From: a virus
DNA: 49,846 nt
Virus record (IMG/VR): IMGVR_UViG_3300034064_001188
Span: 1-49,846 of that record
Strand: one strand, 5' to 3'
In this document: piece by piece, positions 1 to 6,830 of the stretch
Numbering within the stretch: the stretch's first letter is position 1
How the letters are laid out: each line of letters begins with the position of its first letter
Position numbers and translations under genes: made by a program
The notes under the pieces: generated by a model
Seen by the model: only the letters and a program-made list of their open reading frames with translations
What the model was told of the DNA's origin: nothing
The model's database searches: none

Positions 1-103
1 ATGATTCCGTTGCGCCAGAGACTTGGGCGTTGCTGCGGGGGTGGCTTTTTCGAGTGAGGCCATTCCGGAACGTGGCATGGCGAAAGGATGGAAAAGAGAA
101 AAA

Positions 104-113
104 TGTCATGACA
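104..113. promoter_or_regulatory. Perfect 10-bp palindrome, possible operator
   Basis: TGTCATGACA is a perfect palindrome lying between the divergent starts at 78 (-) and 154 (+), just upstream of the -35 hexamer at 118. The only other perfect copy I found is at 31356-31365, again overlapping a TTGACA promoter-like element. A repressor site is an inference. Confidence 0.4.
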
Positions 114-117
114 CCGC

Positions 118-146
118 TTGACACTTCGCTAGTGAACGGTTACAAA
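118..146 (+). promoter_or_regulatory. Promoter of leaderless type before the first gene
   Basis: TTGACA (118-123), a 17-bp spacer, then TACAAA (141-146). The GTG start codon at 154 is only 7 nt beyond the -10 hexamer, so transcription should start at or within a base or two of the start codon. There is no Shine-Dalgarno sequence. The three repeat-copy differences fall inside the spacer, leaving both hexamers intact. Confidence 0.7.
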
Positions 147-153
147 CACCGCC

Positions 154-393
154 GTGAACACAAGCTATCTTAAGAATCTCATTGCATCCGGCGCGCCCGT
201 CGTCGGTCCTTCCGCCGATTGGGTCAATACAGCCGTCCGCATCGCTGGCACCGTGGACGCTGGCCGGGTCGTATTTGAGGACGACGCTGGCGGGTTGGAG
301 TTGATCGAATACACGCACAACGAAGACGGCGACCGTACGGACGTGCTGGTTGCGCGGTTGGATCGGGTGACGGGGGAAACGATTGCGGCCTGA
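154..393 (+). CDS. Hypothetical protein, first gene of the early-type block
   Basis: Encodes 79 residues from a GTG start chosen because it lies 7 nt after the -10 hexamer, fitting leaderless translation. The protein is acidic and looks like a small beta-rich fold (residues about 30-70 alternate hydrophobic and polar residues). No family is recognised. It opens the rightward run of small genes, and its first codon lies within the terminal repeat, so it is intact at the left end only. Confidence 0.65.
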   Translation: MNTSYLKNLIASGAPVVGPSADWVNTAVRIAGTVDAGRVVFEDDAGGLELIEYTHNEDGDRTDVLVARLDRVTGETIAA

Positions 394-405
394 ACCAAGC
401 ACACC

Positions 406-723
406 ATGACGAAACAGGAAGAAATCCAAGTGTTGCGCGACGCCGCCGCCCGTCTCGGCGCGTCCAGTTACTGCGGCCCGTGGTTGCTGGAAGTCATCGC
501 CGCCGTCGAACGCGACATCCGCGCGGACTTGCCGCCGATTCCGACCATTGACGCATGGCGGCGGGAATGTGCAGCCATGGAGGCGACGGCAAAGGAGCAG
601 GCGGCGGAGATCGTGACGAGGGCAAACAAGCAGGCTACGAAACGCGAGGAGGAAGCAAGCCGACACGTTGAACACGCATCCAGCACGTTGCGCGACGCGT
701 TGCGGGCGTTGGGTAGCTTCTAA
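406..723 (+). CDS. Hypothetical helical protein
   Basis: Encodes 105 residues. From about residue 50 to the end it is rich in A, E, K and R with heptad-like spacing, predicting a long alpha-helix or coiled coil. No catalytic motif or family is recognised. It follows the first gene after 12 nt and lacks a clear Shine-Dalgarno sequence. Its coding reality rests on strong G/C third-position bias and its place in a tightly packed array. Confidence 0.7.
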   Translation: MTKQEEIQVLRDAAARLGASSYCGPWLLEVIAAVERDIRADLPPIPTIDAWRRECAAMEATAKEQAAEIVTRANKQATKREEEASRHVEHASSTLRDALRALGSF

Positions 724-731
724 CCCCTTCC

Positions 732-790
732 CACTCCCCGCTTCCCGGCGGAGAGTGTGGAGGCGTTGGAAGACGCCGGACACACAGGAG
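732..790 (+). ncRNA. Two-hairpin mRNA leader, copy A
   Basis: The first hairpin pairs 732-741 with 748-757 (10 bp with one C-A mismatch, loop TTCCCG). The second pairs GGCGT 762-766 with ACGCC 773-777. An AGGAG ribosome site (786-790) follows, 9 nt before the ATG at 800. Similar leaders occur at 1504-1579, 3519-3580 and 4326-4383, sharing a CCGC-TTCCGG-type loop core and a second hairpin near the ribosome site. Confidence 0.6.
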
Positions 791-799
791 AAACAGAAC

Positions 800-1201
800 A
801 TGAACCGCAACCGATTGATGACATACACGGCCCGCGCTTGCGCGTTGGGCATCACACTGGACGACGCCCGCGCCTTGCTTCGGGCCTCGCGCACCCTGAG
901 CCGCTGGGCTGAACTGGAATGTGGAACGGACAGGGGCCACATCGAACGGGATGAGACGACGGGGAAGCCGCGATTCATCGCCGCTGGGCATTCCGGGACC
1001 GCATGCCGTGGGTATGCAGTCCGCGACATGGAGGCGGGGGCAATCCGGCGCGTGAACGGGATCTTGAATCGGTACCCGGAATTGATGTGGTACCACCAAA
1101 CCGACCCGCGTGGGTGCGCGGTGTACGTGCTGCGCAAGGCGGATGTGGCCGGGGCTGACGTGCATCAGGTTTACCATCGCGGGCTGGCGGTTTGTTTCTG
1201 A
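800..1201 (+). CDS. Conserved-type phage hypothetical protein
   Basis: Encodes 133 residues. The ATG at 800 is chosen over upstream in-frame starts because AGGAG lies 9 nt before it and the leader hairpins end there. The N-terminus (residues 1-40) is helical. The C-terminus has a pattern I associate with an uncharacterised phage family: a tract near residue 105 (DPRGCAVYVL) followed by YHRGLAV close to the end. Function is unknown. It is the first gene behind structured leader A. Confidence 0.75.
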   Translation: MNRNRLMTYTARACALGITLDDARALLRASRTLSRWAELECGTDRGHIERDETTGKPRFIAAGHSGTACRGYAVRDMEAGAIRRVNGILNRYPELMWYHQTDPRGCAVYVLRKADVAGADVHQVYHRGLAVCF

Positions 1202-1225
1202 TCCGCCCCAAACAAGGAGAACGAC

Positions 1226-1504
1226 ATGCCTAGAATGACAATGATGGGCGACGCCATCGCCCGCGAAGGACTGGCCATCGGTCGCACCGTGAAAGCCGCA
1301 TGCCGGTACATGGTACGATGGGAAGGCGTGAACCTGGATCCGTCCACCGTGCGGGAAATTGAGCCTGCGCGTGGGTGGTGGGATGTATCATGGAGGAGCG
1401 GCCCCGGTGCGCCGACGCAGTGCCGGGCATTCCGTCGCAAGGACGAAGCCGTGTCTTGGGCGCGTCGGTGCGGGTTGAGTGAGTACGGGCTGACGCAGCA
1501 CTGA
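1226..1504 (+). CDS. Hypothetical protein
   Basis: Encodes 92 residues with a clear AAGGAG ribosome site 6-7 nt before the ATG. It is basic and rich in W and R, with WWDVSWRSGPG around residues 51-61. No known domain is recognised. The stop is immediately followed by structured leader B of the next gene. Confidence 0.7.
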   Translation: MPRMTMMGDAIAREGLAIGRTVKAACRYMVRWEGVNLDPSTVREIEPARGWWDVSWRSGPGAPTQCRAFRRKDEAVSWARRCGLSEYGLTQH

Positions 1505-1579
1505 CCCACCCCGCCCCGCGCATCGGCTCCGGTTGGTGCGCGGTGGGGGTTGGTCAGAAGCCAGCCGGACACACAGGAG
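1504..1579 (+). ncRNA. Two-hairpin mRNA leader, copy B
   Basis: CCGCGC 1516-1521 pairs with GCGCGG 1538-1543 around a loop containing CGGCTCCGG. The flanking ACCCACCCC (1504-1512) can extend the stem with GGGGGTTGG. GGTTGG 1548-1553 can instead pair with CCAGCC 1561-1566 (loop TCAGAAG), so the two structures compete for the same bases. AGGAG at 1575-1579 precedes the ATG at 1585. This is a possible switch of ribosome-site access. Confidence 0.6.
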
Positions 1580-1584
1580 CACAT

Positions 1585-1797
1585 ATGGAATACAGCATGG
1601 GCACAGACAGGAACGGCAACCGGGTGTTACGGGTGAAACCGCGACACGGGCGGGGATTCAGCATTCAGACGCTGGGGAATCTCCCGGCGACGCATGCCGA
1701 GGGCGTGACGTGCGACACTGGCGGAGAAGTGGCTTGGTGGGTCGCGAAGTTTGGGACGGAGCGGCAGAAGCAGATCATGGAAGGGGGTGCGCGATGA
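1585..1797 (+). CDS. Hypothetical basic protein
   Basis: Encodes 70 residues. The start is set by AGGAG 5 nt upstream at the end of leader B. Residues 9-25 are basic and glycine-containing, followed by a short helical C-terminus. No family is recognised. The stop overlaps the next start by 4 nt (ATGA), implying translational coupling. Confidence 0.7.
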   Translation: MEYSMGTDRNGNRVLRVKPRHGRGFSIQTLGNLPATHAEGVTCDTGGEVAWWVAKFGTERQKQIMEGGAR

Positions 1798-2075
1798 GTG
1801 CGAAGCATACGCCAGGGCCGTGGACTACAGACCCAGAAGGCCACATCCGAGCACCATACCCGAACCACGCGCCGGGAATCAGCATCGCCCGCATGACGTG
1901 CTTCGGAGCGCATGACGTGCATATGGCGATGGGTGCAAACGCCTCCCTGATCTCCGCCGCGCCTGATCTCCTCGCGGCGCTGGAATACATCATGGCGTGG
2001 GATTCCGATTGGACCGTTGAGCAGGCCCGCACCATGGCCCGCGCAGCAATCGCCAAGGCAAAGGGGGAAGCGTGA
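1794..2075 (+). CDS. HTPGPW-type phage protein
   Basis: Encodes 93 residues. The N-terminal KHTPGPW motif and the C-terminal SLISAAPDLLAALE segment are typical of a widespread but uncharacterised phage and prophage family, in which a short beta unit is followed by a helix. The role is unknown. It overlaps its neighbours by 4 nt on each side. Confidence 0.8.
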   Translation: MSAKHTPGPWTTDPEGHIRAPYPNHAPGISIARMTCFGAHDVHMAMGANASLISAAPDLLAALEYIMAWDSDWTVEQARTMARAAIAKAKGEA

Positions 2076-2401
2076 AAACCGTAAATGAACTACTCACCCA
2101 CCCGCAATGGGATGGGTTCATTAGCGACAAGCTAGGCAATGACCTGTTCATCAATGATCCGGACAGGGCAAGCCGTATCCACGACGCCGCCGAGGATGGT
2201 TGCGACGGCTCGACGCATCAGGAACATATCGACGACTGGCGCGAGTTCGCGGAAATCCTGTACCGTGAAGCGTCGCGGCGTGCGGAAACCGACGAAGAAG
2301 CCATCCGCATTGATGCCGATCACGACGCCTTGGTTGCGGACATTGACCGCGCCGAAAAATGGCACGTGGACAATGGAACCATCAATGAGGAGGTCGGATG
2401 A
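2072..2401 (+). CDS. Hypothetical acidic protein
   Basis: Encodes 109 residues from a GTG overlapping the previous stop, with an AAGGGGGAA ribosome site just upstream. The protein is strongly acidic and predicted mostly helical (several D/E-rich helices after residue 30). No domain is recognised. It overlaps the following membrane-type gene by 4 nt. Confidence 0.7.
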   Translation: MKTVNELLTHPQWDGFISDKLGNDLFINDPDRASRIHDAAEDGCDGSTHQEHIDDWREFAEILYREASRRAETDEEAIRIDADHDALVADIDRAEKWHVDNGTINEEVG

Positions 2402-2664
2402 TCCCTCTACTTCTCACCGGCTCCCTTGTCGCAATGTCGGCACTCTGCGCCCTCCTCGCCCGCGCCTTGCGTGAACGCGACATGGCCCGCGTGTCACTGG
2501 GGATTGCCAGGATGGAGATTCTCGACCTGCGTACGCGTCTCCAGGATACGCATCGAAGGGTGGTGGAGTTGGAACGCACCGTGGATACAGTCCACAGCAA
2601 CGCGGCGGAGTCCCCGGAGTGGATCCGGAACCGCATCGAAGCGGGAAAGGCGGGTGCCCGATGA
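2398..2664 (+). CDS. Small membrane-anchored coiled-coil protein
   Basis: Encodes 88 residues. Residues 3-23 form one hydrophobic membrane segment. Residues 25-70 are a charged, heptad-like helix rich in R, E and L. This topology resembles inner-membrane spanin subunits, but it is not next to the lysis genes, so that identity is speculative. Coupled by 4-nt overlaps on both sides. Confidence 0.65.
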   Translation: MIPLLLTGSLVAMSALCALLARALRERDMARVSLGIARMEILDLRTRLQDTHRRVVELERTVDTVHSNAAESPEWIRNRIEAGKAGAR

Positions 2665-2849
2665 TCCCCACCGACATCCTCAACCGCGCAATCCGCTACG
2701 CCCAGCGGACGAAACAATGGGTGTTCGTCCTCCCTGACCCCGAGGAACCCGACCGCCACGGCATCGCGGACGAATGGACAGCGGCGACGCATTACGCAGG
2801 CCGCGAGAAGTTGGCGACGATTTCGCCGGATGGGGAGGTGGTGGCGTGA
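2661..2849 (+). CDS. Hypothetical protein, paralogue 1 of a tandem pair
   Basis: Encodes 62 residues. It aligns along its whole length with the product of 3073-3261: both begin (M/V)IP and share VFV, EEP, a Y/H-G-A-E stretch and the PDGEV ending. The small fold is probably alpha followed by beta. The two copies flank a zinc-ribbon gene, suggesting local duplication. Function unknown. Confidence 0.75.
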   Translation: MIPTDILNRAIRYAQRTKQWVFVLPDPEEPDRHGIADEWTAATHYAGREKLATISPDGEVVA

Positions 2850-3076
2850 AAACTCAACTCACAGACGCCCAGAAAAGCGCGACGCCGGGAAGATTGTGCG
2901 CGTGCTGCGGCCAAGACAGCATCCGCGTTTTCCTGATCCGAGACCTGGACACGGACAAAACCCGCGTTTCACTGCTTTGCCGCCCGTGCCTGATCGAATA
3001 CAGGGACATGGGCGGGGAATTGAAAGCTGTTCACCTTGTCGGCAATGTGCGGGATGAAGATGGAGGTGCAAAGTGA
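2846..3076 (+). CDS. Small four-cysteine zinc-ribbon-like protein
   Basis: Encodes 76 residues from a GTG that overlaps the preceding stop. Residues 18-21 (CACC) and 50-53 (CRPC) give two CxxC knuckles about 30 residues apart, the spacing of a zinc ribbon. A nucleic-acid-binding role is plausible but not shown. It is bracketed by the two paralogues at 2661 and 3073. Confidence 0.7.
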   Translation: MKTQLTDAQKSATPGRLCACCGQDSIRVFLIRDLDTDKTRVSLLCRPCLIEYRDMGGELKAVHLVGNVRDEDGGAK

Positions 3077-3261
3077 TCCCCGCCTTTGTTTTGAATGACG
3101 CCGCCCGAAAGGCCAAAAAGCGCAACGCGGAAGTTTTCGTTTTCGCTGATGACGAGGAGCCCACGGGCTACGGCCTTGCCACTGAGTTTGACGCGGAAAC
3201 CTATTATTTGGGCCAAACTGCGGTTTGCGTCGTCCAACCTGACGGGGAGGTTGAGACATGA
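3073..3261 (+). CDS. Hypothetical protein, paralogue 2 of a tandem pair
   Basis: Encodes 62 residues from a GTG start inside a 4-nt overlap. Clearly related to the product of 2661-2849, with the same length, the EEP...YG core and the PDGEV C-terminus, but diverged at more than half the positions. Function unknown. Confidence 0.75.
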   Translation: MIPAFVLNDAARKAKKRNAEVFVFADDEEPTGYGLATEFDAETYYLGQTAVCVVQPDGEVET

Positions 3262-3515
3262 ACCCCCAACTAGCCATCCGCCTAGCCTGCAACGCTGGGT
3301 CCGCGCTCGGCTCCCACCCGGTTCCCAGTGCGTTAGTCCGAAACTGCATCGTCACCGCCGCCGCATGCGAGCGGCTGGGCGTCCAGTCGGTGAACGTCGA
3401 GCTTGCGCTTGGTCGTGCGCTGGCCATCCGCCAGGGCGTGATGACGCCGAAGGAAGCCGCCGATTTGGTTCGGTCGTGCGAGGCGGTGTTTGAGGGGGGA
3501 GTGGTGGAGGAGTGA
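3258..3515 (+). CDS. Hypothetical helical protein
   Basis: Encodes 85 residues, mostly small and hydrophobic with several predicted short helices (residues 4-25, 29-55, 62-78). No family is recognised. It overlaps the previous gene by 4 nt, and its stop lies at the edge of leader C. Confidence 0.65.
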   Translation: MNPQLAIRLACNAGSALGSHPVPSALVRNCIVTAAACERLGVQSVNVELALGRALAIRQGVMTPKEAADLVRSCEAVFEGGVVEE

Positions 3516-3518
3516 CAC

Positions 3519-3580
3519 CCGTTCCCCGCTTCCGGCTTAGGTCGGGGGTGGTGGACGGTGGCTAAAAAGCCATCGGAGGA
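3519..3580 (+). ncRNA. Two-hairpin mRNA leader, copy C
   Basis: CCCCG 3524-3528 pairs with CGGGG 3543-3547 around a loop with TTCCGGCTTAGG, and CCGT 3519-3522 can close it with ACGG 3555-3558. The second hairpin, GGTGGCT 3557-3563 with AGCCATC 3568-3574 (loop AAAA), shares two bases with the first closing stem, so the two are mutually exclusive at that point. An AGGAG site and the ATG at 3589 follow. Confidence 0.6.
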
Positions 3581-3588
3581 GAAATAAC

Positions 3589-3900
3589 ATGATCGAAAAC
3601 AACAAGATGACAGAACCGCAAGCAATACGGTGGATTTTGCATCATGGCAGTTTGATTGGCCGGTTTGTTTACACCATCGACGGCCGGCAATGGTTTGTTG
3701 GTGAGGCTTCTGAAGCCGAAGCAGCTACCACAGTAGGGCGTTTTTGGGAGTTAAAGGACCGCAACATGAGGATGTGGGAGCGGCGCGTGTGTAACAAGGC
3801 GCGCATGGGGGAGTGGACTGTCCATGAATGGTGCGACGCCACCGTAACCGCTCACGCCATGGAATCGCTAGGCAAACGGTGCGAGAAGTGCGTTTCCTGA
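3589..3900 (+). CDS. Hypothetical protein
   Basis: Encodes 103 residues with an AGGAG site 7 nt before the ATG. Rich in W, R and M. It ends with a CxxC pair (CEKC) and has another cysteine and a histidine around residues 66-80, so weak metal binding is possible. No family is recognised. It is preceded by structured leader C and followed by a hairpin-rich gap. Confidence 0.65.
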   Translation: MIENNKMTEPQAIRWILHHGSLIGRFVYTIDGRQWFVGEASEAEAATTVGRFWELKDRNMRMWERRVCNKARMGEWTVHEWCDATVTAHAMESLGKRCEKCVS

Positions 3901-3915
3901 ATGTATGAAACACAA

Positions 3916-3981
3916 CCCGCCCCACGTCGGGCGGGTCTTCGTCTGCCGGTAGTTTCCGGCACTGATGAGGCCCAGTAGGCC
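3916..3981 (+). ncRNA. Three-hairpin intergenic element
   Basis: The 98-nt gap carries CCCGCCC 3916-3922 paired with GGGCGGG 3929-3935 (7 bp, followed by TCTTCGTCT), GCCGG 3945-3949 with CCGGC 3956-3960, and GGCC 3969-3972 with GGCC 3978-3981. The first could be a weak terminator or attenuator. The others lie before an AAGGG ribosome site. Confidence 0.45.
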
Positions 3982-3998
3982 GAAACGAAGGGAACAGA

Positions 3999-4313
3999 GT
4001 GAAAACGACCACATACAGCATCACGGGAGCCGACGCGCTACGATTGGCGCAACGCGAAAACCTGACGATTCACTGCTACGCCAACCCGATTGACGACGGC
4101 GGAATCGTCACCCTCGGAGTGGCCCAGCAGATTGCCAAGGATGACCCCAGCCTCATCTACGCCATGGTGGTTCCCGCTGGATGGCGCAACGCCGCAGGAA
4201 ATCACTGCGACAGCGAAGGCCGCACGGTGGAGGCGTATTTCCGCGGCAGTGAGTACCTCGGGCCGGACGACGAAGGCGTGGAACCGTGCTGGAGTGACGC
4301 GAGTCTGGACTGA
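3999..4313 (+). CDS. Hypothetical protein
   Basis: Encodes 104 residues from a GTG with AAGGG 7 nt upstream. Mixed alpha/beta and acidic towards the C-terminus. No domain is recognised. It sits between the three-hairpin element and leader D. Confidence 0.65.
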   Translation: MKTTTYSITGADALRLAQRENLTIHCYANPIDDGGIVTLGVAQQIAKDDPSLIYAMVVPAGWRNAAGNHCDSEGRTVEAYFRGSEYLGPDDEGVEPCWSDASLD

Positions 4314-4325
4314 GAAACCATCCCC

Positions 4326-4383
4326 CTCCCCCGCCTTCCGGCTCCGGTCGGGATGCGTGGGAGCGGTTGGCCAGTAACCAGCC
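4326..4383 (+). ncRNA. Two-hairpin mRNA leader, copy D
   Basis: CTCCC 4326-4330 pairs with GGGAG 4359-4363. Inside it CCCG 4330-4333 pairs with CGGG 4349-4352 around TTCCGGCTCCGG. The second hairpin, GGTTGG 4365-4370 with CCAGCC 4378-4383 (7-nt loop), matches the stem sequence of copy B exactly. The ATG follows at 4398. Confidence 0.6.
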
Positions 4384-4397
4384 CACGAAAGCAGAAC

Positions 4398-4715
4398 ATG
4401 GAAAACATTCCCCCAGGATTCCACCTTGGAGTCAAAGAAGTGCACGGCTCGATTGCCGGCGAAGGCGCGGCCGTGAAGTCGGCGGCGGCGGTTGAGTTGG
4501 GCCGCAGAAACGCAGGCCGTCCCAAGACGGTCACCCCGGAGCGGCTGGAACAACTCCGCGCTCAAGCCGCCGTTGCCCGTGCGGCGAAGGTCGTCGTCGC
4601 CAAGCCTCAAGCTGAGTCGCCGACAGAGAAACCGGCTGAGTCGCCAGCGGAAAAAACCGTCCTCGCCCCGAAGATTGTCGTCGTCCAGGCAAAAAAGGAG
4701 GTGATTCGTCGTTGA
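4398..4715 (+). CDS. Hypothetical low-complexity protein
   Basis: Encodes 105 residues. The start follows leader D. Residues 30-60 form a basic helix, then a repetitive P-A-E-S-K tail (three related ESP(T/A)EKP-like units, residues 75-90) and a basic end. It may be a linker-type nucleic-acid or structural accessory protein. It is the last gene before the block terminator. Confidence 0.6.
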   Translation: MENIPPGFHLGVKEVHGSIAGEGAAVKSAAAVELGRRNAGRPKTVTPERLEQLRAQAAVARAAKVVVAKPQAESPTEKPAESPAEKTVLAPKIVVVQAKKEVIRR

Positions 4716-4720
4716 CGAAT

Positions 4721-4746
4721 GGGGACAACTGGCGCACATTGTCCCC
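4721..4746. repeat. 8-bp perfect inverted repeat
   Basis: GGGGACAA (4721-4728) and TTGTCCCC (4739-4746) form a perfect inverted repeat around a 10-nt loop, between the last gene and the main terminator. No T-run follows. It may be a second 3'-end hairpin. Confidence 0.5.
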
Positions 4747-4793
4747 GTTGGTTGCTTGTGTGTTTGTTCATAGCTGATTGCAGTTCCCCTCCG

Positions 4794-4824
4794 ACCCCCG
4801 GTTCACAGGAACCGGGGGTTTTTT
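4794..4824. terminator. Strong bidirectional terminator between convergent blocks
   Basis: An 11-bp perfect stem, 4794-4804 with 4809-4819 (loop ACAG), is followed by a run of six T. It serves the rightward block ending at 4715. The leftward block ends at 4824, so it may also stop leftward transcription. Confidence 0.9.
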
Positions 4825-4973
4825 CATGCCCGGACGATGCGCCGGGTGAGGGATGGGTCGTCAGCGGTGCGTTCGTCGAGCATGGCTTGGGCTTCGGCGA
4901 GTTGCACTGGGGGCATCGCCCACGGGATCCACTGGGCGGACCATGGGGACCAGAATTGGATGAGGTAGGTCAT
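4824..4973 (-). CDS. Hypothetical small protein
   Basis: Encodes 49 residues if started at the ATG at 4973, which overlaps the upstream stop by 4 nt (ATGA). A longer in-frame start at 5063 is less likely because it overlaps the preceding gene extensively. Tryptophan-rich N-terminus (five W in the first 20 residues), then an acidic helix. Last gene of the leftward recombination operon. Confidence 0.6.
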   Translation of the reverse strand: MTYLIQFWSPWSAQWIPWAMPPVQLAEAQAMLDERTADDPSLTRRIVRA

Positions 4974-5239
4974 TTGAGAGATTTCCACGCTTCGGTTGCC
5001 TGCTCTGCGCGACGGATCCATTTCGTATCCTCGCATGAAGTCCATCCGAGTTGAGACGCGCACTCGAAAAGCTCGTTGCCGGCAATTTCAAGCGTTTGGA
5101 TCCTCGCCTTCAACTGCTCGATCTCGTTGTTGAAGCACACCGGCGATCTGGTGATGCGGCCGGATAGGTTGACGGATTTGCACCTGTATTCAGCGGGCCA
5201 GTCGTCGCGTGCTGGGCTTTTGCAATGTGGGCAGATCAT
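4970..5239 (-). CDS. Zinc-ribbon plus coiled-coil protein, paralogue 2
   Basis: Encodes 89 residues from the ATG at 5239, which overlaps the upstream stop. N-terminal CPHC (residues 3-6) with further cysteines near 22 and 38 looks like a zinc ribbon. Residues 40-60 form a coiled-coil-like helix. Related in architecture and order of motifs to the upstream product of 5236-5532. Possible DNA-binding accessory of the recombination operon. Confidence 0.65.
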   Translation of the reverse strand: MICPHCKSPARDDWPAEYRCKSVNLSGRITRSPVCFNNEIEQLKARIQTLEIAGNELFECASQLGWTSCEDTKWIRRAEQATEAWKSLK

Positions 5240-5532
5240 GGGGTGGCCTTTGCTTTGGTCCACGTGATAACCCTGTCCAGTGGCGCCCAAGTTGCCATGA
5301 TATCCCCCGCCTCCTCCAACCGCTTCACCCGCTCCACAAGCGCGGCGTTGGCAGTGCGGATGGTGGTGAGTTCGCGCCATAGCGGTTCACGCTCGCTGCA
5401 GAACGCGCTTCTTCGCTCGTTGTGCTTAGATCCGCACTCAAACCAGATTCCGCCACCGCTATCCCTGATCTCTTCTGGAAGGCCGCAATGCGGGCACACC
5501 ATTTTCGTGGCGTCAGGAATATGGTTGCTCAT
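5236..5532 (-). CDS. Zinc-ribbon plus coiled-coil protein, paralogue 1
   Basis: Encodes 98 residues. CPHC (13-16), then FEC and FCSE provide a third and fourth cysteine, as in a zinc ribbon, followed by a helical segment (about residues 50-75) of coiled-coil type. The downstream gene encodes a related protein. Context: downstream of the RecE-like nuclease, overlapping its neighbours by 4 nt. Confidence 0.65.
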   Translation of the reverse strand: MSNHIPDATKMVCPHCGLPEEIRDSGGGIWFECGSKHNERRSAFCSEREPLWRELTTIRTANAALVERVKRLEEAGDIMATWAPLDRVITWTKAKATP

Positions 5533-5756
5533 TTCACTTCCTCCCCATCCCTGAACTTCGCAATCAGACTCAACCTGAACCGCTGGTTGTTAGGCCACGA
5601 TCCAAGCATGTTAAACGGCTCCCTGACATAGACGTGGATGAATGCAAGTGGGCAGAGCGATGAAAGCATCGCCGCTGCACCCATGGAATCCACATCGCAC
5701 TGGTGCAACTCGACGTGTGCACCTTCCGGGCTGACTGCTTGTATCGAATACTTCAT
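5529..5756 (-). CDS. Hypothetical small protein
   Basis: Encodes 75 residues from the ATG at 5756, chosen because it sits 4 nt after the stop of the upstream nuclease gene. Alpha/beta composition. No family is recognised. Part of the RecT/RecE-like operon by spacing and strand. Confidence 0.65.
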   Translation of the reverse strand: MKYSIQAVSPEGAHVELHQCDVDSMGAAAMLSSLCPLAFIHVYVREPFNMLGSWPNNQRFRLSLIAKFRDGEEVK

Positions 5757-5760
5757 ATGT

Positions 5761-6651
5761 TCACTCCAAATTCGCCGACCGGAAAACCCATTCATCCGGC
5801 TCCGCCACCACAGGTGACTCCGGATACCCTGACCAGAACCCGGTTGCCTTGCACTCCTCGTACAAGGCCAACCGGCGCAGGTAATCCTCGCGCCCGAGTT
5901 CCATGGTGCGCTCGGAAAGCTGGACCAGCGAAACAAGGTGCGGCGGTTCTTCCTCGACGGTCACGAAGATGACGCCTTGGCGATCCTCTCCGGTCTCGGC
6001 ATTCCATGCGGAAAGGTAGGACCACGCCTGCCGGTGGTATCCCATTTTCACCGCATGCGTCGCGAACCGTCGCGGCTCACCGTTGCCACGGGACACCTTC
6101 TTGATGTCCAGCAGGAACGGGATTGCGTCAGGCGCGAAGTCCGGCCGCGCCTTGGTCAGCGTGCCATTCCGGTCGTGAAACACGGAGAGTTCAGCTTGAC
6201 CCTTGGTGAAGTATTCCCGCGCCACGCGATGATTGAGGATTGCCTGGACGCAACCTTGAACCTTCGCCCAGTCGGCACGCGTCACGACGATCTTGCCGGC
6301 GGATTCCATCTCGGTGCGCCATGACTTGCAGACATTCGCTCCGAACGTCCAGTCCTTGGATTCACCCTTGTCGTTGACGTACTTGTCCGGTGGCACCGCG
6401 ATGGGCGTCGGCGGCTTTCCGGGTTCGAGGATGGCCTCATGGATCAGCGTACCCATGACCATGCTGGCCGTGGGTTCATCCTCCACGTATGCCGCGAGTC
6501 GCGCCGGCGGATCCATGGCGTTCAGCATGGAGTTGCTGACACCTGGCCGGCTGCGGTACTCGGCGGCGGTGAGTTGAAAAACACCCGTGGCAGTTTCCAC
6601 CAAGTCCCCACCACGGGTTCCAACCACACGGTTGGAAAATTGATTACTCAC
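5761..6651 (-). CDS. RecE-like PD-(D/E)xK exonuclease
   Basis: Encodes 296 residues. After an N-terminal segment with the VSNSMLNAM and MGTLIHEAIL motifs (about 38-72), the nuclease core shows an RPDF motif (aspartate near 170) and LLDIKK (near 180-184), the D...DxK arrangement of phage exodeoxyribonuclease VIII-type enzymes. Such 5'-3' exonucleases resect double-strand ends and load the partner annealing protein. Its position in one operon with RecT (6827-7651) strongly supports the call. Confidence 0.85.
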   Translation of the reverse strand: MSNQFSNRVVGTRGGDLVETATGVFQLTAAEYRSRPGVSNSMLNAMDPPARLAAYVEDEPTASMVMGTLIHEAILEPGKPPTPIAVPPDKYVNDKGESKDWTFGANVCKSWRTEMESAGKIVVTRADWAKVQGCVQAILNHRVAREYFTKGQAELSVFHDRNGTLTKARPDFAPDAIPFLLDIKKVSRGNGEPRRFATHAVKMGYHRQAWSYLSAWNAETGEDRQGVIFVTVEEEPPHLVSLVQLSERTMELGREDYLRRLALYEECKATGFWSGYPESPVVAEPDEWVFRSANLE

Positions 6652-6830
6652 CCCATCCTCCTTTCCTGCTCCTCACGCTCCGCATGGAGGCGAACCCGGT
6701 CGGCCATGGTCTTGGCCTCGCGGAGTCGGCGGCGGTTCCAATAGCGGTGGCCGGGTGGGGTGCCGGTCTTGGATGTCTTACCCATCGACGCCTTGGCGAT
6801 GGAATTACGTAGGGACGACAATGCGCTCAC
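6648..6830 (-). CDS. Small basic protein between recT and the exonuclease
   Basis: Encodes 60 residues, very basic (many R and K) and largely helical. It overlaps both neighbours by 4 nt. No family is recognised. An accessory role in recombination or nucleic-acid binding is inferred from context only. Confidence 0.6.
   Translation of the reverse strand: MSALSSLRNSIAKASMGKTSKTGTPPGHRYWNRRRLREAKTMADRVRLHAEREEQERRMG

Larger units (their letters stand above)
1..157. repeat. Left copy of 157-bp terminal direct repeat
   Basis: Positions 1-157 recur at 49690-49846 with three differences, all within seven bases (127, 129 and 133 against 49816, 49818 and 49822). The repeat holds the start of a leftward gene (start codon at 78, matching 49767), a TGTCATGACA palindrome, a promoter, and the first codon of the rightward gene at 154. 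Either the contig is a closed circle of about 49,689 bp with overlapping ends, or these are short direct terminal repeats of a linear genome. Confidence 0.95.
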
